Shown here piece after piece: positions 24,221-35,999 of a stretch of DNA of 64,000 bases. The DNA is from Symbiodinium kawagutii (taxonomy: Eukaryota > Sar > Dinophyceae > Suessiales > Symbiodiniaceae). Every line of letters starts with the position of its first letter. Within the stretch, counting starts at the first letter, position 1. The notes under the pieces were generated by a model. That model did no database searches. It was not told the DNA's origin and saw only the letters and a program-made list of their open reading frames with translations. The stretch lies in NCBI GenBank assembly GCA_009767595.1, contig VSDK01016836.1, positions 190,688-254,687 on the forward strand, in the 5' to 3' direction. A program made the position numbers and the translations under genes.

Positions 24221-24929
24221 TGCATTCCGCACGATTTCGTTGCGTGGGTGATCTGAGAAGAGAGGAACTTCTTTGGGAACAGGAAATCTCGATTCCGGTG
24301 CTGATGTGTCCATTTGGACCGGAATGATGGGGATTTCTTGTTCCCAAGCCTCTGGATGCGATCAAGACATGAAAAGAGATGTGATCGACAAAGATGCTGA
24401 CAAAGGGTAGCCCTCTCTGGGCACCCTTCAGCGTCAGTGGCAACGAGGCGTGGTCTACACTTGGCAATCTCATTTGAGCAGCGGTTGGCTTCCGCAGAAA
24501 GTTGACCTTGAGCAGGTCCCCCAGGTCACAGGTCCAGCGTCCCAGATGACGCTGGGCAGAATTTCAAGTTTGCATGCAGGTGTTGGACTCCTGGCTGGTA
24601 CATCCCAGTTGCTGGTGGTCAGCAGTCATGGTTTCAACTGTTGTGTAGCATGTTTCAAGTGGCATGCCCCCAGTGATGGGAGCTATCCTACCAAGTGCCA
24701 CCCCTATGCAAGCAACCATCAGTGATGTGACCCTGCAAAAAGGTTGGCAAATGCCCGCTGTATGACAAATGATGAAGCCGTTGTGAACGGATCCTCAAGC
24801 ATCCCCCAGCTCCCAAGTCCGCAAAAAACGTCACCTCATCTCACCTCATAACATCTCATCACAGCTCATCTCACCTCATAATCATCACACCTCCCCGGAG
24901 ATTCTGCAGCTGCGGGGAACTCATCACAG

Positions 24930-25100
24930 CTCCAGGCCGACGCACGCGCGGAACGGCGCCTGAGTGCTGCAGCAGTGCAAGGCGTTCGCCTGCCTCAGAG
25001 CGTCGGCGTGGAGCTGCCGGGAGTCTCAACGGCGAAGCACCGGGGCCATGGCTGGGCCATGGATCTGGGGGTCAACCAGCAGCTGTTTTGGCTCAAGCAA
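24930..25100 (+). CDS. Candidate exon 19
   Basis: 171 nt, the longest island exon, phase 0 both ends, between CATCACAG and GTAGTT. Reads LQADARAERRLSAAAVQGVR, later GHGWAMDLGVNQQLFWLKQ. An alternative donor GTCAAC is also in phase. Confidence 0.55.
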
Positions 25101-26042
25101 GTAGTTCATTACAGGGGTGGTAGTTTTAAGACTACTACGGCTGTATAGTCTTAGAATTCACCATCAACCCATTTTTTTCGGGATATTGAGGGGTTAGAGA
25201 TGGTGAAATCATCGGCAGTTTTATTGGCGACTCACGGCTGGTGGTTTACAATCTTGGGTTTGATTCATACGGGTGGCTGGATCACCCATCAATCATGATG
25301 GTGTCGGATAACCGACCAAGAGTGAATGGAATAACACACAGATACAGAGGGGATGATTCCGTGTGACAACGAAGCGTGTGGGTAGATGACCATGGTAGCT
25401 GAGTAGTTGCAGTTGGGGAGCCAGAACGAGCTACACCTGGTGAACTGGGCTGTGGAAGCATCAAGAACGAATGGTAGATGACCACCTTGAAAAACCGATC
25501 CATGGAATACATCAGCAATGGGGGATCCACCTTGCTGATCTTGCTGTCCTGGACATGGTGAGGGTGAGTTACAAATGCTATCCCGGTTTCAGTCATTGTG
25601 GGAACCCAACGACTCGGAGTCGTGGGGCTACACTTCCATCGACTCCAACTCGCCTGGTTGGATATCCACATGTTGGAACCCCGGTTACGGTTTGACCATG
25701 GTGGCAACTGGATCGACACAGACGGTTTGATCACCCGTTCACTGGGTCCCACGTGCTTCATGCCTCCCAGTCCCTTGCTACACATGAACCGCAACTCTCT
25801 ACAAGTAAAGTGACGAATTCTGAAGTGTCATAGAGTGCAATTCTTGGGGTTGATGTTTCATAATGTTTCATAGGTTCTTTGTCCAAGTGGGGATTTCATA
25901 GCATTCATAGCCAACCTTTCCAAATGCTTTCCAAGAAAGTGCTATCCAACTGTTACCAACCAGTTTGCCAGGTGCTCGCTCAGCTGTTCCCACACCCAAC
26001 AGCTGTTGGCCAACAAGTGTTGCCCAACTGTTCCCCAGCTGT

Positions 26043-26140
26043 TAATGTTAACCCAGGATGAAGCTAAACCCCTGGTTGATGATCATAGGGGGTATCCCTT
26101 AAAAAACTTGGTTTCCCTTATTAATCCTGGGTTAACATTA
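26043..26140. mobile_element. Foldback element with perfect 17-bp inverted ends
   Basis: TAATGTTAACCCAGGAT at 26043-26059 and its exact complement at 26124-26140. It ends 19 bp before candidate exon 20. Confidence 0.7.
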
Positions 26141-26159
26141 GCCACTAAAAGCTGTTCAG

Positions 26160-26303
26160 TTGGCCACCAGCTCGGCCAACGGCTCGGCCGTCTCGGCTCG
26201 GTGTGCTGAGGTTCTGCGGCACCAGCGACACGGTGGCGCCTTGGACGGAGGCGCTGGAAGCGCCGCGAGAGCCGGGCCGAAGACAGGGGAAGCGCCTGCA
26301 GGG
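26160..26303 (+). CDS. Candidate exon 20
   Basis: 144 nt, phase 0 both ends, between CTGTTCAG and GTGGTG. Ala/Gly/Ser-rich (LATSSANGSAVSARCAEVLR), like a flexible linker between domains. Confidence 0.45.
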
Positions 26304-26778
26304 GTGGTGCGCTGGGGTGAGAGCAACCAGGGGTGGGCCATCGAAACGTTAGCGATTTGTTGGCTTGTAACTAGGGTAACTACCAGGCTAATGGTAGATA
26401 GAACTAGGGTAACGTATAACCAGGGGGGCGAAGCTTGTACGGGGTGGTGGATGACCATCCAACCAGGAGGTTATGGGGTCAACTCGTGGTGGCATCATCC
26501 TGGCTATGAACTTGATGCTTGGGTTTTCACGAAATCTTTCTGCCGTGGATTGGGCAACGTCCGTAGGGCGGGCGACTACGTAGCCATCAAAATACCAAGC
26601 ACAGGGGGATCTGCAATTTTTGTGTCAGCAATTGTCAATCATCCAAAGCCAGTATCAGCCATTACCCGCCAGTCTTAACCATCATGTTAGCTACAAATGT
26701 TCACCCCATTGTTAAGTGAGCTGCGTCAAAAACCTCCATGTATTGCAGTCAACTACGACTGAAACTCCGAAAAGGCTT

Positions 26779-26984
26779 GCGTAACTAAATCCTTGCAGTG
26801 CGTAAGTGTCGCGTAAGCACTGCGTAAGTGACATTTGTGCCTTACGAGGCGTAAGCTGTGCGTAACTAGAAAGTTATTTCACACATACATTCCCGCGTAA
26901 CAAGCGCGTAACTAACGAATACGGAAAAGGCTCCGCGTAACCCAAAAACTGAGCCGCGTAACAAATGCGTAGCTAGCCGCGTAA
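26779..26984. other. Cluster of 11 GCGTAA motifs
   Basis: Eleven GCGTAA hexamers in 206 bp on one strand, irregularly spaced and followed by C or G. About 0.05 are expected by chance. Downstream come TAATAATAGGG and a C/T-rich stretch. It may be a protein-binding cluster or part of a solo LTR; neither is shown. Confidence 0.6.
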
Positions 26985-27811
26985 GCGAAAACGGATTATA
27001 AGAAAATAATAATAGGGTTTTCGACACCGCTCAAGTGTTGATCCTCTATTCTCCTCTACAAGCAGTCGGCTTACGTCGAATCAACGCAACTGAAGCCGTA
27101 TCATATGTACTTTCGCGTAGCGTTTCGAATGGTTTTGTATGGTTGCTGGTGGTATTGGTGCTCGTTCTCGGGTCACCTTTATTGCTGTCAGCATAGTACT
27201 ACACATTTATTTGTACCAGGTGTCGAGTGTATTTGGTATTGAATTACCGAACATTCAGAAACCACTCAAAGTGTTCTCATCAGTTCATGGTATTTCTCTG
27301 TGATTGCGGTGCAAATCAGGGTCATGCGATATGACTTTCGGCTGTTCATGTGACGTCCCATTCCATCTGTAAATCGATGGTTGTGACTTTCACCCAGTTC
27401 ATGTGACTCAACCCGACCGATGGTATTTCTGCCAGTATGAACGATTTAATACTCGTTGTCATTGACTAGTTTTAGCCAGTTCAATGGGTACTTGACTAGC
27501 TGATTCCATGTTTAATCATGGTTTTAATGATCTATTTAGATCACCGACAGTTTTTAGTCAGTATCAATGGGTAATCATTCACCGATGATAAACCATGATT
27601 ATCTCATGGTTCAACAATGACTCACCATTATGAACCATTGGATAAACCATCAATAAACAACTCTCATCCTTATTCATACTTCTTAGCCATTCGTAACAAT
27701 CATTCAGATGTGATCAACCCTTGATTAACCACTATTAACAGTTAATAACGATTCATCAACTACTATGTAACCATTATGGACCATTATTAACCTATGATTA
27801 GCCAATTATTA

Positions 27812-28799
27812 TTACGCACGGGCTCTGAGTCTGAGGGGCGGCTATGCGCAGCCCCGTCCAGTCCAAACGAGAAAACTCTGCTTGTCCAGAGCTCCACTAT
27901 AGGATGCGATAGGCGGTGGCTATCGCCTCAAACACGGCAGCCAATAAAAATCGCCTGCCGGCTTTCATGCAAAGCACCGCAGGACATTAACTACCGGCTC
28001 GGCTCCTTGTGAGCCTGATCAACCGTTGGAAGAAAACAAACAACTATGTCCAGGGCACTTTCGCCCATAGACGCTAACCAAGTAAGCTGAAAAAGGAGGA
28101 AAACGGCAGCCGGATCCGCCTCCGGGCTCAAGTGGTCGGTGCCCCCATTGCGTCCATGCAGCAAACATGCTGTGAGATCCAGTGTGCCAAGCAGTCCTTG
28201 ACTTGCTCAAATCCTTCTGCCACTTCCACTTTCGAAGGGTCAACGTCGTCACGAAGCAGCTGAAGGCAAAGCAACCGTCGTAAAACCAGACTTGGGAGGA
28301 AGTGCTGTAGTCTACTCCGACAAGAACAAACCAACCAATAGCCGTATAGGCTGAATGACGCAGTTTCCACCAAAGTGTTGTCCCGAGAACTGTTGCAGTA
28401 AGTTGCGCCGGCACTGGAGCAATCTCTTTGGCATCTGAAACCTCCAGCGGGGCCATGGCAAAGTCATCCTCAAGTCTTGCTAGAGCGTCTAGTTCCATAT
28501 CGGCGACCCAGATCTCGCGCAAAGTGTCTTCACAGGTGCATGGGAAAGCAGAACAAACCAGTCCATTGCGTCCACATCCTTCGCGATGGTCATGTCTGAA
28601 CACGACATCTTCACACCACACGTATGAGCTTCTGAGAGCATGGGAGAACATGCTGTGGACAAGATAGTGGGATACTTGGAGCATCCAATCAAGTGCAATC
28701 GGTGTAGCCCACCGCCCAAGGAGAAAGACCGACATGGCATACCAACTTCCCGAACATCAGCTGACACGGTGCACCACTGGTAGGCTTCGGGCCGACACT
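27812..28799. mobile_element. 988-bp insertion with a perfect 15-bp target-site duplication
   Basis: ATTAGCCAATTATTA occurs at 27797-27811 and 28800-28814, immediately flanking a GC-rich block in AT-rich CCATTA-type DNA. A 15-bp duplication suits target-primed retroposition. No poly-A tail, terminal inverted repeats or spliced-leader relic was found. The left 200 bp contain small hairpins (for example GCGATAG/CTATCGC). The right part holds a decayed reading frame on the - strand. Confidence 0.75.
28019..28770 (-). pseudogene. Decayed reading frame carried by the insertion
   Basis: Protein-like sequence on the - strand changes frame at least twice. One frame has GMPCRSFSLGGGLHRL near 28730. 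A second, open for 238 codons (28019-28735), has REIWVADMELDALARLEDDF and TTLWWKLRHSAYTAIGWFVL. A third has VEVAEGFEQVKDCLAHWISQ near 28200. No family recognised. The frames read as one damaged gene, consistent with a retrocopied cellular or element gene. Confidence 0.5.
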
Positions 28800-28889
28800 A
28801 TTAGCCAATTATTAAACCATTATGAACCCCTGATGAATCTATGATTACCCTCCCATTCATCCAGGCTTCGTTAACCTTAGACCTGTCAG

Positions 28890-28922
28890 GCACCTGGCTG
28901 GCAGCGTCTCGTTGAGGCCCCC
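28890..28922 (+). CDS. Candidate mini-exon 21
   Basis: 33 nt, phase 0 both ends, between CCTGTCAG and GTGGGT. Reads APGWQRLVEAP. A second frame across 28889-28990 is also open, so this is weak. Confidence 0.3.
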
Positions 28923-29015
28923 GTGGGTCCGACACCTCAGGGGTGACTCGAGGTGGGTCAAGGCTTTCAAGGCATTGGTGGCGGTTAAGCAGCCAGTGGT
29001 ACAGGGTTTTGACCT

Positions 29016-29210
29016 ATGGCTATGGGTTTAGGGTTAATAATAGGGGATAATAAGTAACAATAGTAGGGGATATACCAGCTATATATGGCGAGCTGGGTCA
29101 AGCAGTGAACCACCCAATTTCATGGGGGATTTCCACCAACAATTTCATAGGGAAAACAGCCTGGTTAATGGTGGGGAACCAGGGGTACGGGGTGAACTGA
29201 CCCACAGCCC
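29016..29210 (+). mobile_element. MITE family A, long form
   Basis: Long-form leader with TATACCAGCTATATATGGCG, core, and GAACTGACCCACAGCC. A 3'-end fragment (ACAGGGTTTTGACC) abuts its left side, so one copy seems to sit in the remains of another. Confidence 0.8.
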
Positions 29211-31047
29211 CATAGGACCCGTTACGTTCAGCTAAAGCAATATGAGTTTTGCGAAGCCAATGAGTAAGAAAGGAATGATGTCAAGGATCAGATGCCAAAA
29301 CCTGACGTCCAAAAGTCTTCCTGCTGCGTGTTGCCTGGCTTAGTTTTGAGATTTAGATCATTTTTCAGATGAGTATGATACACTCTCTGGCGCTATCACC
29401 ACTATTTACAGTAAGCGTTTGAGTCATTTTTTTCTAAAATCCTGATTCCAATGATACTTCAACGGTACCGGGACCTAGTGGGAGTTTACCCATCAATCTT
29501 GCTGAGTCAGCGCATATACACGTTGAGGACCTTGATGATGGTATTGGTTGACTGGCTGGTTGATGCTTGATGCTTGATGGTCGATGGCGATCTGCGAATT
29601 CGATATCCTTGATATGGGTTTGTCCACAAATGGTGTACCACCCGAAAATATGCTAGATTCCCTAGTTGTACGGGGTATCAAAACGATAGTTTCCCTATCA
29701 AACTGGCAGTTTTCCCGTGTTCCGATGATAGTTTCATGTAGTTTCCCTATGGATGGTTAGTAGGGTCCACCATCAATGGACAAACCCAAATTCCTTCCAG
29801 CTGCGCATCATGCCCAGGTCTGCACTACTTCCCTGGAGGTCACGAATTTATGCAGGACAACTGTGGCTACGGTCGGTCAGCTGCTCTTGTGCGGTGGGGA
29901 ACCGGTTGAGCGACGTGTCAAGCTGTGAAGAAAAATAGCAACTGTGGTTGACCATGGTTGAAGTCTTGCAGCTGAATTCTCATCCTTGTTTGTTGTTGCT
30001 ATGATGACTCTGTCTCAGAATTTATCAGCTTTGTGTTTAGTTTTCTGTGACCAGTGGCAATCAATTGATGGTGTTCCCAACTGTCAGAAAATAGTTCCAA
30101 ACCAACCAACGAATTATTTACTATCACTGTTGTTGAGTATTACCAAGTGTGTCTCCTAGTGCGTGGTTTCTTCTTTGGTTCGTGATGGCTATTGGTCACT
30201 GCCAACTAAATTTCATAATCGATTGTATTGGTCAATCATAGTGACAATGACAGTTGGCAATAGCCAACAATAGTGATAATCACGAACTATTGTACTATGG
30301 GAATAGTTGGTAACAGCCAACAATAGCAATAGTGATAAGTACCAAGAATCAACAACAGCAATATTGTATTTTGTTGTAGTTTGTCATTATCACTATATGG
30401 TGTTAATTACCACTTATGAAGAGTGAGAATTGCCAAAAATAGTGATTATAAGAACAGTGATAGTTACCAATAATGATGATAGTAATAGTAGTGATCATGG
30501 GGCTACCAATGAGAGCTACGATTTTACAAATGGCTTTGCTCATCAAAGCCGCGGTGAGCTGATAATAGTAGTGACACTAGCTTTTCATAATGGTAGCTAC
30601 AATTTTTGCAAATGCATAGCCACACGTGAGGCTGTTGAGAGGTTGTTGACGAAGTTGCTATTATTAGTCATTGCCATCCATGCAGGAGGTTGCCCTGTGG
30701 TGAACTTTCCCAGAAGCTACAAATCACTATTTTCAATGAGTAGACCATCTAAGACCATCTACATCTGGCGGAATTTCCACGGAACCAGGTTCGTTCACGA
30801 GAGGCTAGTGCCAAATGACATACGATTGATCTTCCTTGTGTAGGTCATGAACATGACGCACCGTCCAATGGTCAGGATCAGCGTCCGAACATTCTGGCAA
30901 CCTGGCGCCCGGGTGCTAAGCGCACGGGGCGAAGTAGTTAAATCTACGACAGAACAGCTACATTTCAAAGCGAGCTCGCCAGGCCCAGCCACATCGATAA
31001 ATGGGAGGAGGGAACCCACATGGACACTTCCACATTGTGAGAAGGCC

Positions 31048-31255
31048 ATTACCCTATCATTAACCATTGTTGCCCTTCTTATTGTTGGTCATTATCCCCC
31101 ATGAAATTGGTTGGTTAACTGCTTGACCCAGCTCGCCATATACAGCTGGTATATCCTGTATTATTCTTACTTATCATACCTTGTAATTCACCATGAAATA
31201 GGTTGGTAAACCATCAATCATCTATTCTTAACCAGCTAAACCAGCTAAACCATTG
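31048..31255 (-). mobile_element. MITE family A, long form, truncated
   Basis: Reverse orientation: ATCATTAACCATTG core, CTGCTTGACCCAGCTCGCCA and then the long-form leader. The terminal GGCTGTGGGTCAA is missing. Confidence 0.7.
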
Positions 31256-31309
31256 TAGTTGGTTGGTTCTTGGCGGCTCGGTAAGCTATGGCCGTTGAAA
31301 CCGCCCAAG

Positions 31310-31363
31310 GCCGTGATGGGATGGGCCGGCTGCTGCAGCGCCGGACCTTGGAGGCACCGAAGG
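31310..31363 (+). CDS. Candidate exon 22
   Basis: 54 nt, phase 0 both ends, between CCCAAG and GTGCTA. Reads AVMGWAGCCSAGPWRHRR. Another frame in the same island (GRDGMGRLLQRRTLEAPKG) is equally plausible. Confidence 0.3.
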
Positions 31364-31403
31364 GTGCTAGGCCACAAGGTTGATGCAGATGTCATCCATA
31401 CAT

Positions 31404-31524
31404 ATGGCTATGGGTCAATATTAACCATCAAGTTTATGGCTTATAATGACCAACCAAATCATAGGGAAAACAATGGTTAATGATAGGGGAACCAGGGGTA
31501 CGGGGTTTTGACCCACTGCCATAT
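31404..31524 (+). mobile_element. MITE family A, short form
   Basis: Flanked by ATAT on both sides; GGCTATGGGTCAATATT to TTTTGACCCACTGCC. Very close to the copy at 18536. Confidence 0.85.
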
Positions 31525-31753
31525 AGATAGCATGATATTGTACATTATATGCCACAAATGTCATATATCATGTCTGTATACCATATATCAAAAGTCATAT
31601 AATCGCATTTTTTGCATATACAGACATGATACATGACATTTGTACATGCTTTTATATGATGTATTTGATTTTGTCCGTTATATGTAGTATATACAGATAG
31701 AATATACATCATATACATTAATGGATCAAACAACAAGATATCTTCGGGCAGAG

Positions 31754-31801
31754 GTCGTCTTGAAGATCCTTGGTATTCTGGTGACCGAGATCGCATGTCA
31801 G
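31754..31801 (+). CDS. Candidate exon 23
   Basis: 48 nt, phase 0 both ends, between GCAGAG and GTGGCA. Reads VVLKILGILVTEIACQ. The frame runs on to a canonical GTGAGC donor at 31942, so one longer exon is possible. Confidence 0.4.
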
Positions 31802-32572
31802 GTGGCAATGCTCGCGGGGCGCGGCGTGCCAGGAATGGTGGGAGGCAGGGACGGTGGGAGGGTCCTCCTGTGGCAATCGCTGGAAAACTCATGGAAACTG
31901 CTGGTTTCCACCCAGGCTTTCCTGATAGAATTGGATATCCAGGTGAGCATCAATCTCCCAGAGGATTGAAGAACCAATAGCCAAGTGCTTCCGGATGGAC
32001 AATCTTCCCGGTACATGGCGGTTTCTTTGGACTCCGGGGGTGCCAAACTTATGAGATGTATCGGCACTTGAATGTACAACCAGCAGTCATTATCAACCAC
32101 TATTTACCATGTTTAGCGATCATCGGCCAGCAGTCGCCAAAACCAAGTGTCTCAGTTTGCTGTGCACATGGGACTGTCTTGTGGCTGGTCTACAGGTGCC
32201 CAGTTTTGATGGACACAAGTGAGTCATTTACCCCACAACATGGATTGCTGGTGGTTCAGGCGTATCGGCACTTATGGATATGCAGATCAACTATCCTTAG
32301 CCACAATTCGTAGTGGTGGTTGTAACGTATCATTGAGCAGTGTTGTGACTTGTTATTGCTATCTATTGTAATCCCCTGTGGTTGTTATCACTTGTCATCA
32401 TCAGTTGTTAATCACAGACTATTACAGTCATCAACCATTGCTAGCCAGAAATTAAGATTCATTATTGATCAGTTCTTAATAACCCATTAATAAAGCCATC
32501 AACCACTATCAACCAAAACTTGAGATTTATGATTGATCACCATTTCTCTCGTTGGCTTCGCGCTTTGCGCAG

Positions 32573-32644
32573 GCCTCTCTTTGGCCCCTGCAGCGGCGCC
32601 CAAAGCAGGCACCAGTGCAGGCGCGACAACCGGGGCACTTTGGA
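32573..32644 (+). CDS. Candidate exon 24
   Basis: 72 nt, phase 0 both ends. A clear pyrimidine-rich tract (TTTCTCTCG...) precedes GCGCAG; the donor is GTGATC. Reads ASLWPLQRRPKQAPVQARQP. Confidence 0.4.
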
Positions 32645-32715
32645 GTGATCACCTCCTGGCCATTTGGGAGGAGCCATCTCATGAGAGATGAGGCTGGATA
32701 CCATCATTCACCAGC

Positions 32716-32821
32716 TGGTGGTTTCTCAGTTCATAGGGGTACCCTCCTCAAATCATCTAATCTTAACCATGTGTAGTACGAACACCCAACCATAGCTTCG
32801 GGGTCCCCATTTTGAGAAACT
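32716..32821 (+). mobile_element. MITE family B
   Basis: GGTGGTTTCTCAGTTCATA to GGGGTCCCCATTTTGAGAAA. Confidence 0.8.
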
Positions 32822-33201
32822 ATTAGCTGAGCAATGGGCTGATGAGTAAGATAATGATTTTTTTGACGACAGTTCGCATATAGCTAGAGATCATAAGCCA
32901 GCATCCAAAGCATCCAGCCAAGGGAAAGGAAGTGAATCATGGTAGTGGTTTTCATGGATGGTGAACCACATCGGCGATCTTTGTTGAAGGCTTCATGATG
33001 GCTATATGGTAATAACCATCCGAAAGATGGCTATATGGTCATTACACGGTTACAACTGAGGCTTAACTGAGGCTATAATGAGGCTTCAAGATGGCTCATC
33101 ACCAACATCTTGGATGATTGGGTTAAAACTACATAGTTCACTACCCAAGCTATATGATTCACTACCCACGGCTATATGGTCATCCACGAGTCATGGGTAA
33201 G

Positions 33202-33276
33202 CCTCCCAAGTGCTTGACCAACTGCTGGGCCAGCTCAGAGCGGGGGGATGAGCAACAGCTGACCAGCTGCTCCCAG
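33202..33276 (+). CDS. Candidate exon 25
   Basis: 75 nt, phase 0 both ends, between GGGTAAG and GTGATC. Reads PPKCLTNCWASSERGDEQQL. Confidence 0.4.
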
Positions 33277-33323
33277 GTGATCACCCAAGTGCCACGTCTT
33301 GGAATCATGGCACGTGGTAAGAT

Positions 33324-33442
33324 ATGGCTATGGGTCAATATGAACCAACCAACTACTGGGGATAGTGACCAACAAAACTATAGGGGAAACAATGGTTAAT
33401 GATAGGGAACCAGGGGTACGGGGTTTTGACCCACAGCCATAT
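33324..33442 (+). mobile_element. MITE family A, short form
   Basis: TATGGCTATGGGTCAATA to TTTTGACCCACAGCCATA: near-perfect inverted ends and a good reference copy. Confidence 0.9.
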
Positions 33443-33722
33443 GGCGGTTTACAATGCTTACGAAAGGTCAATCATAGGGGATAATCACCAACAAACTTCG
33501 TTAAACAGCTGATAAACAGATAATGCTTGATAATGGTTGATAATTATTGATAATAGGGATTGTAATGGTCAATAGTAAGGATGAAGAGGGGATAATCACC
33601 AACAGTCATGGTTAAACAGCTACTAGTCATGGTGGTTTCTCAAGTCATGACGCGGTACCCCAGTTACACTAATAATAACAAGGGACAATGACAGACCAAA
33701 ATAAAGGGAATATACTAACCAT

Positions 33723-33837
33723 ATGGTGGTTTCTCAAGTCACAGGAGTACCCCCAGTTATCATCCTTTGTAGTAATCATTTATAGCAATAAACCAACCAT
33801 TACGTTGGGGTCCCCTATGGCTTGAGACACCACCATG
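33723..33837 (+). mobile_element. MITE family B
   Basis: ATGGTGGTTTCTCAAGTCA to TTGAGACACCACCAT: nearly perfect inverted ends. A left-end fragment of another copy lies at 33631. Confidence 0.85.
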
Positions 33838-34008
33838 TAGATACCATTACCCCAAATCTCGGTAAATGAATATCCCAAGAAGGACTGACTATGTGTCCCA
33901 GGTTTTCCCGAGGAGGGTCTACGTATTTTTCCAATTTTTTCTGAGAGTGTACCAGTACTACTGCATCACTGATGTTCTTGCAGCTATTTTCACGACGAGT
34001 CGCTTTTT

Positions 34009-34428
34009 ATGTCCATTTGCCTGACTTGCCATCCGATTTTTCCAGGACTCGTCTCGAGCCCCAGTGCCATCCCAACTCCCTCACCGTGCCATGAATTCAT
34101 CTGGCGGAGCACCAACTGCTTCATGCTTCACCGAGCTGCGCACCCGGTTGATGTGGGGCTCGCAGTATCCCAAGAAACCCATCTTACCTCAGCCAGAACT
34201 GGGTACCTGTGAGCTGCCTGAGATTTTGAAACATGAAAAGTGAGCTGTGTAGGTTTGGTACCGGGTCCGGAATCAGCCCAGCATAATCAGTTCTCATGGG
34301 AAAGCATCCGTTTTCAGAGCGAAACACCATACAAGCCCATACGCCATGCGCCAGGACCAAAGAAGGAGTTGCCTCTCTATGCTGTGTGGATCCGGCCTGT
34401 GACAACGACTAGCCATGACGAACGCTGA
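34009..34428 (+). pseudogene. Coding-like remnant, function unknown
   Basis: Two open stretches in the same frame (34009-34212 and 34240-34428) are separated by three stops. The second reads LVPGPESAQHNQFSWESIRF, later KKELPLYAVWIRPVTTTSHD. A GTGAGC donor and GTGTAG acceptor flank the gap, but splicing them does not keep the frame. Either a decayed gene or two exons with unclear borders. Confidence 0.35.
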
Positions 34429-35083
34429 TGGATTCAGCTGGTTGTTTTTTGGGGTTCTGGCACGTCCTGACTTGCATCCATGTACATAAATAAGTGCCCA
34501 GAAATATACATATCACATTGTTTCAACAGTATGTACATAGATGAATCTATTTTAAACGCAAATACATGGATAGATAGCCAGGCAGATAGCTAGACAGAAC
34601 TAGAAGGATATAGATAGACATTGGATGTACAGATGTATATTAGTATATGTGATATGTGTACGATTTATCCGGCTGGTGGGAGCGAGGCCAGGAGCTACCA
34701 GGAGGGCTCGAACCAAATGTGCGGGGGGAGCCGGTTCTTCAGCTTCTATGTTTAAGCACCTGCCCATCCAGATACTGGGTATGGATCTTGCCACGTTGCT
34801 CGGAAGGAAGCCCTCGTCAACCACGACTTGCCATTAGTCAGCATTGCCAACCGTCATTGATTCGTGGTAATTAACATTGATCGTACCTTCTCAAATATTA
34901 CATGATCGTCCATCATCGCTCAGTATTATCGATCCTTGCTCATTACCAACCGTGATCCATTAGTACATTAGTATCTACCATGCCATCATCTATCATCCAC
35001 TATGAAGCGTTACAAAACCATGACTCAGCATTCTGAAGTGTTTTTGAGCATTACACACGATTGTCAAGCATTGTAAAGCATTT

Positions 35084-35176
35084 GGTGGTTTCTCAAGTCA
35101 TAGGGGTACCCCTAGATCATCCAGTTTATTACCCATTTATAGCAATAAACCAACCATAGCTTCGGGGCTCCCTATG
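35084..35176 (+). mobile_element. MITE family B, 3'-truncated
   Basis: Intact left end GGTGGTTTCTCAAGTCATA and core; the right end is lost after GGGGCTCCCTATG. Confidence 0.8.
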
Positions 35177-35241
35177 TCTGCCATGATTAACCATGGTTCA
35201 TTAATCATCGTAGACGACCCCAAACGGCTTGAGGGCTTGAG

Positions 35242-35307
35242 CCGATGGCAGGCGATGGCAGCAGGCCAGCACAGCCAAGGCGGCCAAAGAACCTGCCAAA
35301 GGAGCGG
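35242..35307 (+). CDS. Candidate exon 26
   Basis: 66 nt, phase 0 both ends, between GCTTGAG and GTTGAA. Reads PMAGDGSRPAQPRRPKNLPK. All three frames are open here; this one was chosen by phase. Confidence 0.3.
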
Positions 35308-35999
35308 GTTGAAGCTGCATGGGTTGATGACTGGAGATGTACAAATGGTAGTGATAAGCTGGTTAATGGCTGAATCATGGTAGATAATGGTAAGTATTCG
35401 TTAAATGATGGTTAGCAGTCGATGAGACATTGTGATGAGCTGGTTAATGGCTGAATAATGGCAGGTCAAATCAGCTGGTTTACGGCTGACAAGGGAGTAC
35501 TTGTAAGTGCGCTGGCTATGAAGTAATCCTGTGATGGTTCAGCATGGGTCTTTGATATTTGAGGATGCTTAATCATTGTTCATACATGTACGGTCAATCA
35601 TGGTAAATGATGAGTAAGTGATAACGATCAATGGTGATTCTCGATGGTGAGCATGGCTTGTAATGATCATTGAGGTATCATAATAATCATGAATATCACT
35701 TAAATGTTTCCAACAACGGTTCACTGTCAAACTTTACAATTATATACTAATTTGACCACTTCATCCATGGAATATGCCTGATGTACGCAACATCATTGTA
35801 CTCCAAGCATGACGCTTCAATTCATTCTCGGCATCACTGCGCACTTGCCAAGATGAGATAGGGATGCCAAACCATCAGCGAGTTAAAAGTTGACCCCCGT
35901 GATTCTTGCAACAGATACAGATGACAATGACCAAAGCTCAGGTGGGTGGGAGCATTATGAGTCGAGGGTTGGACCATCGATGATCACAGACCTTGGCAG

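Noticed and set aside
25086-25097. TTTTGGCTCAAG, identical to the 3' end of the dinoflagellate spliced leader
   Set aside because: It lies in frame inside candidate exon 19 (codons for LFWLK), and only 17 of 22 leader bases match, so a retroposed leader relic is not supported.
25282-25794. 170-codon - strand open frame
   Set aside because: By a rough estimate one or two open frames of this length are expected by chance in this much sequence, and no motif is recognisable.
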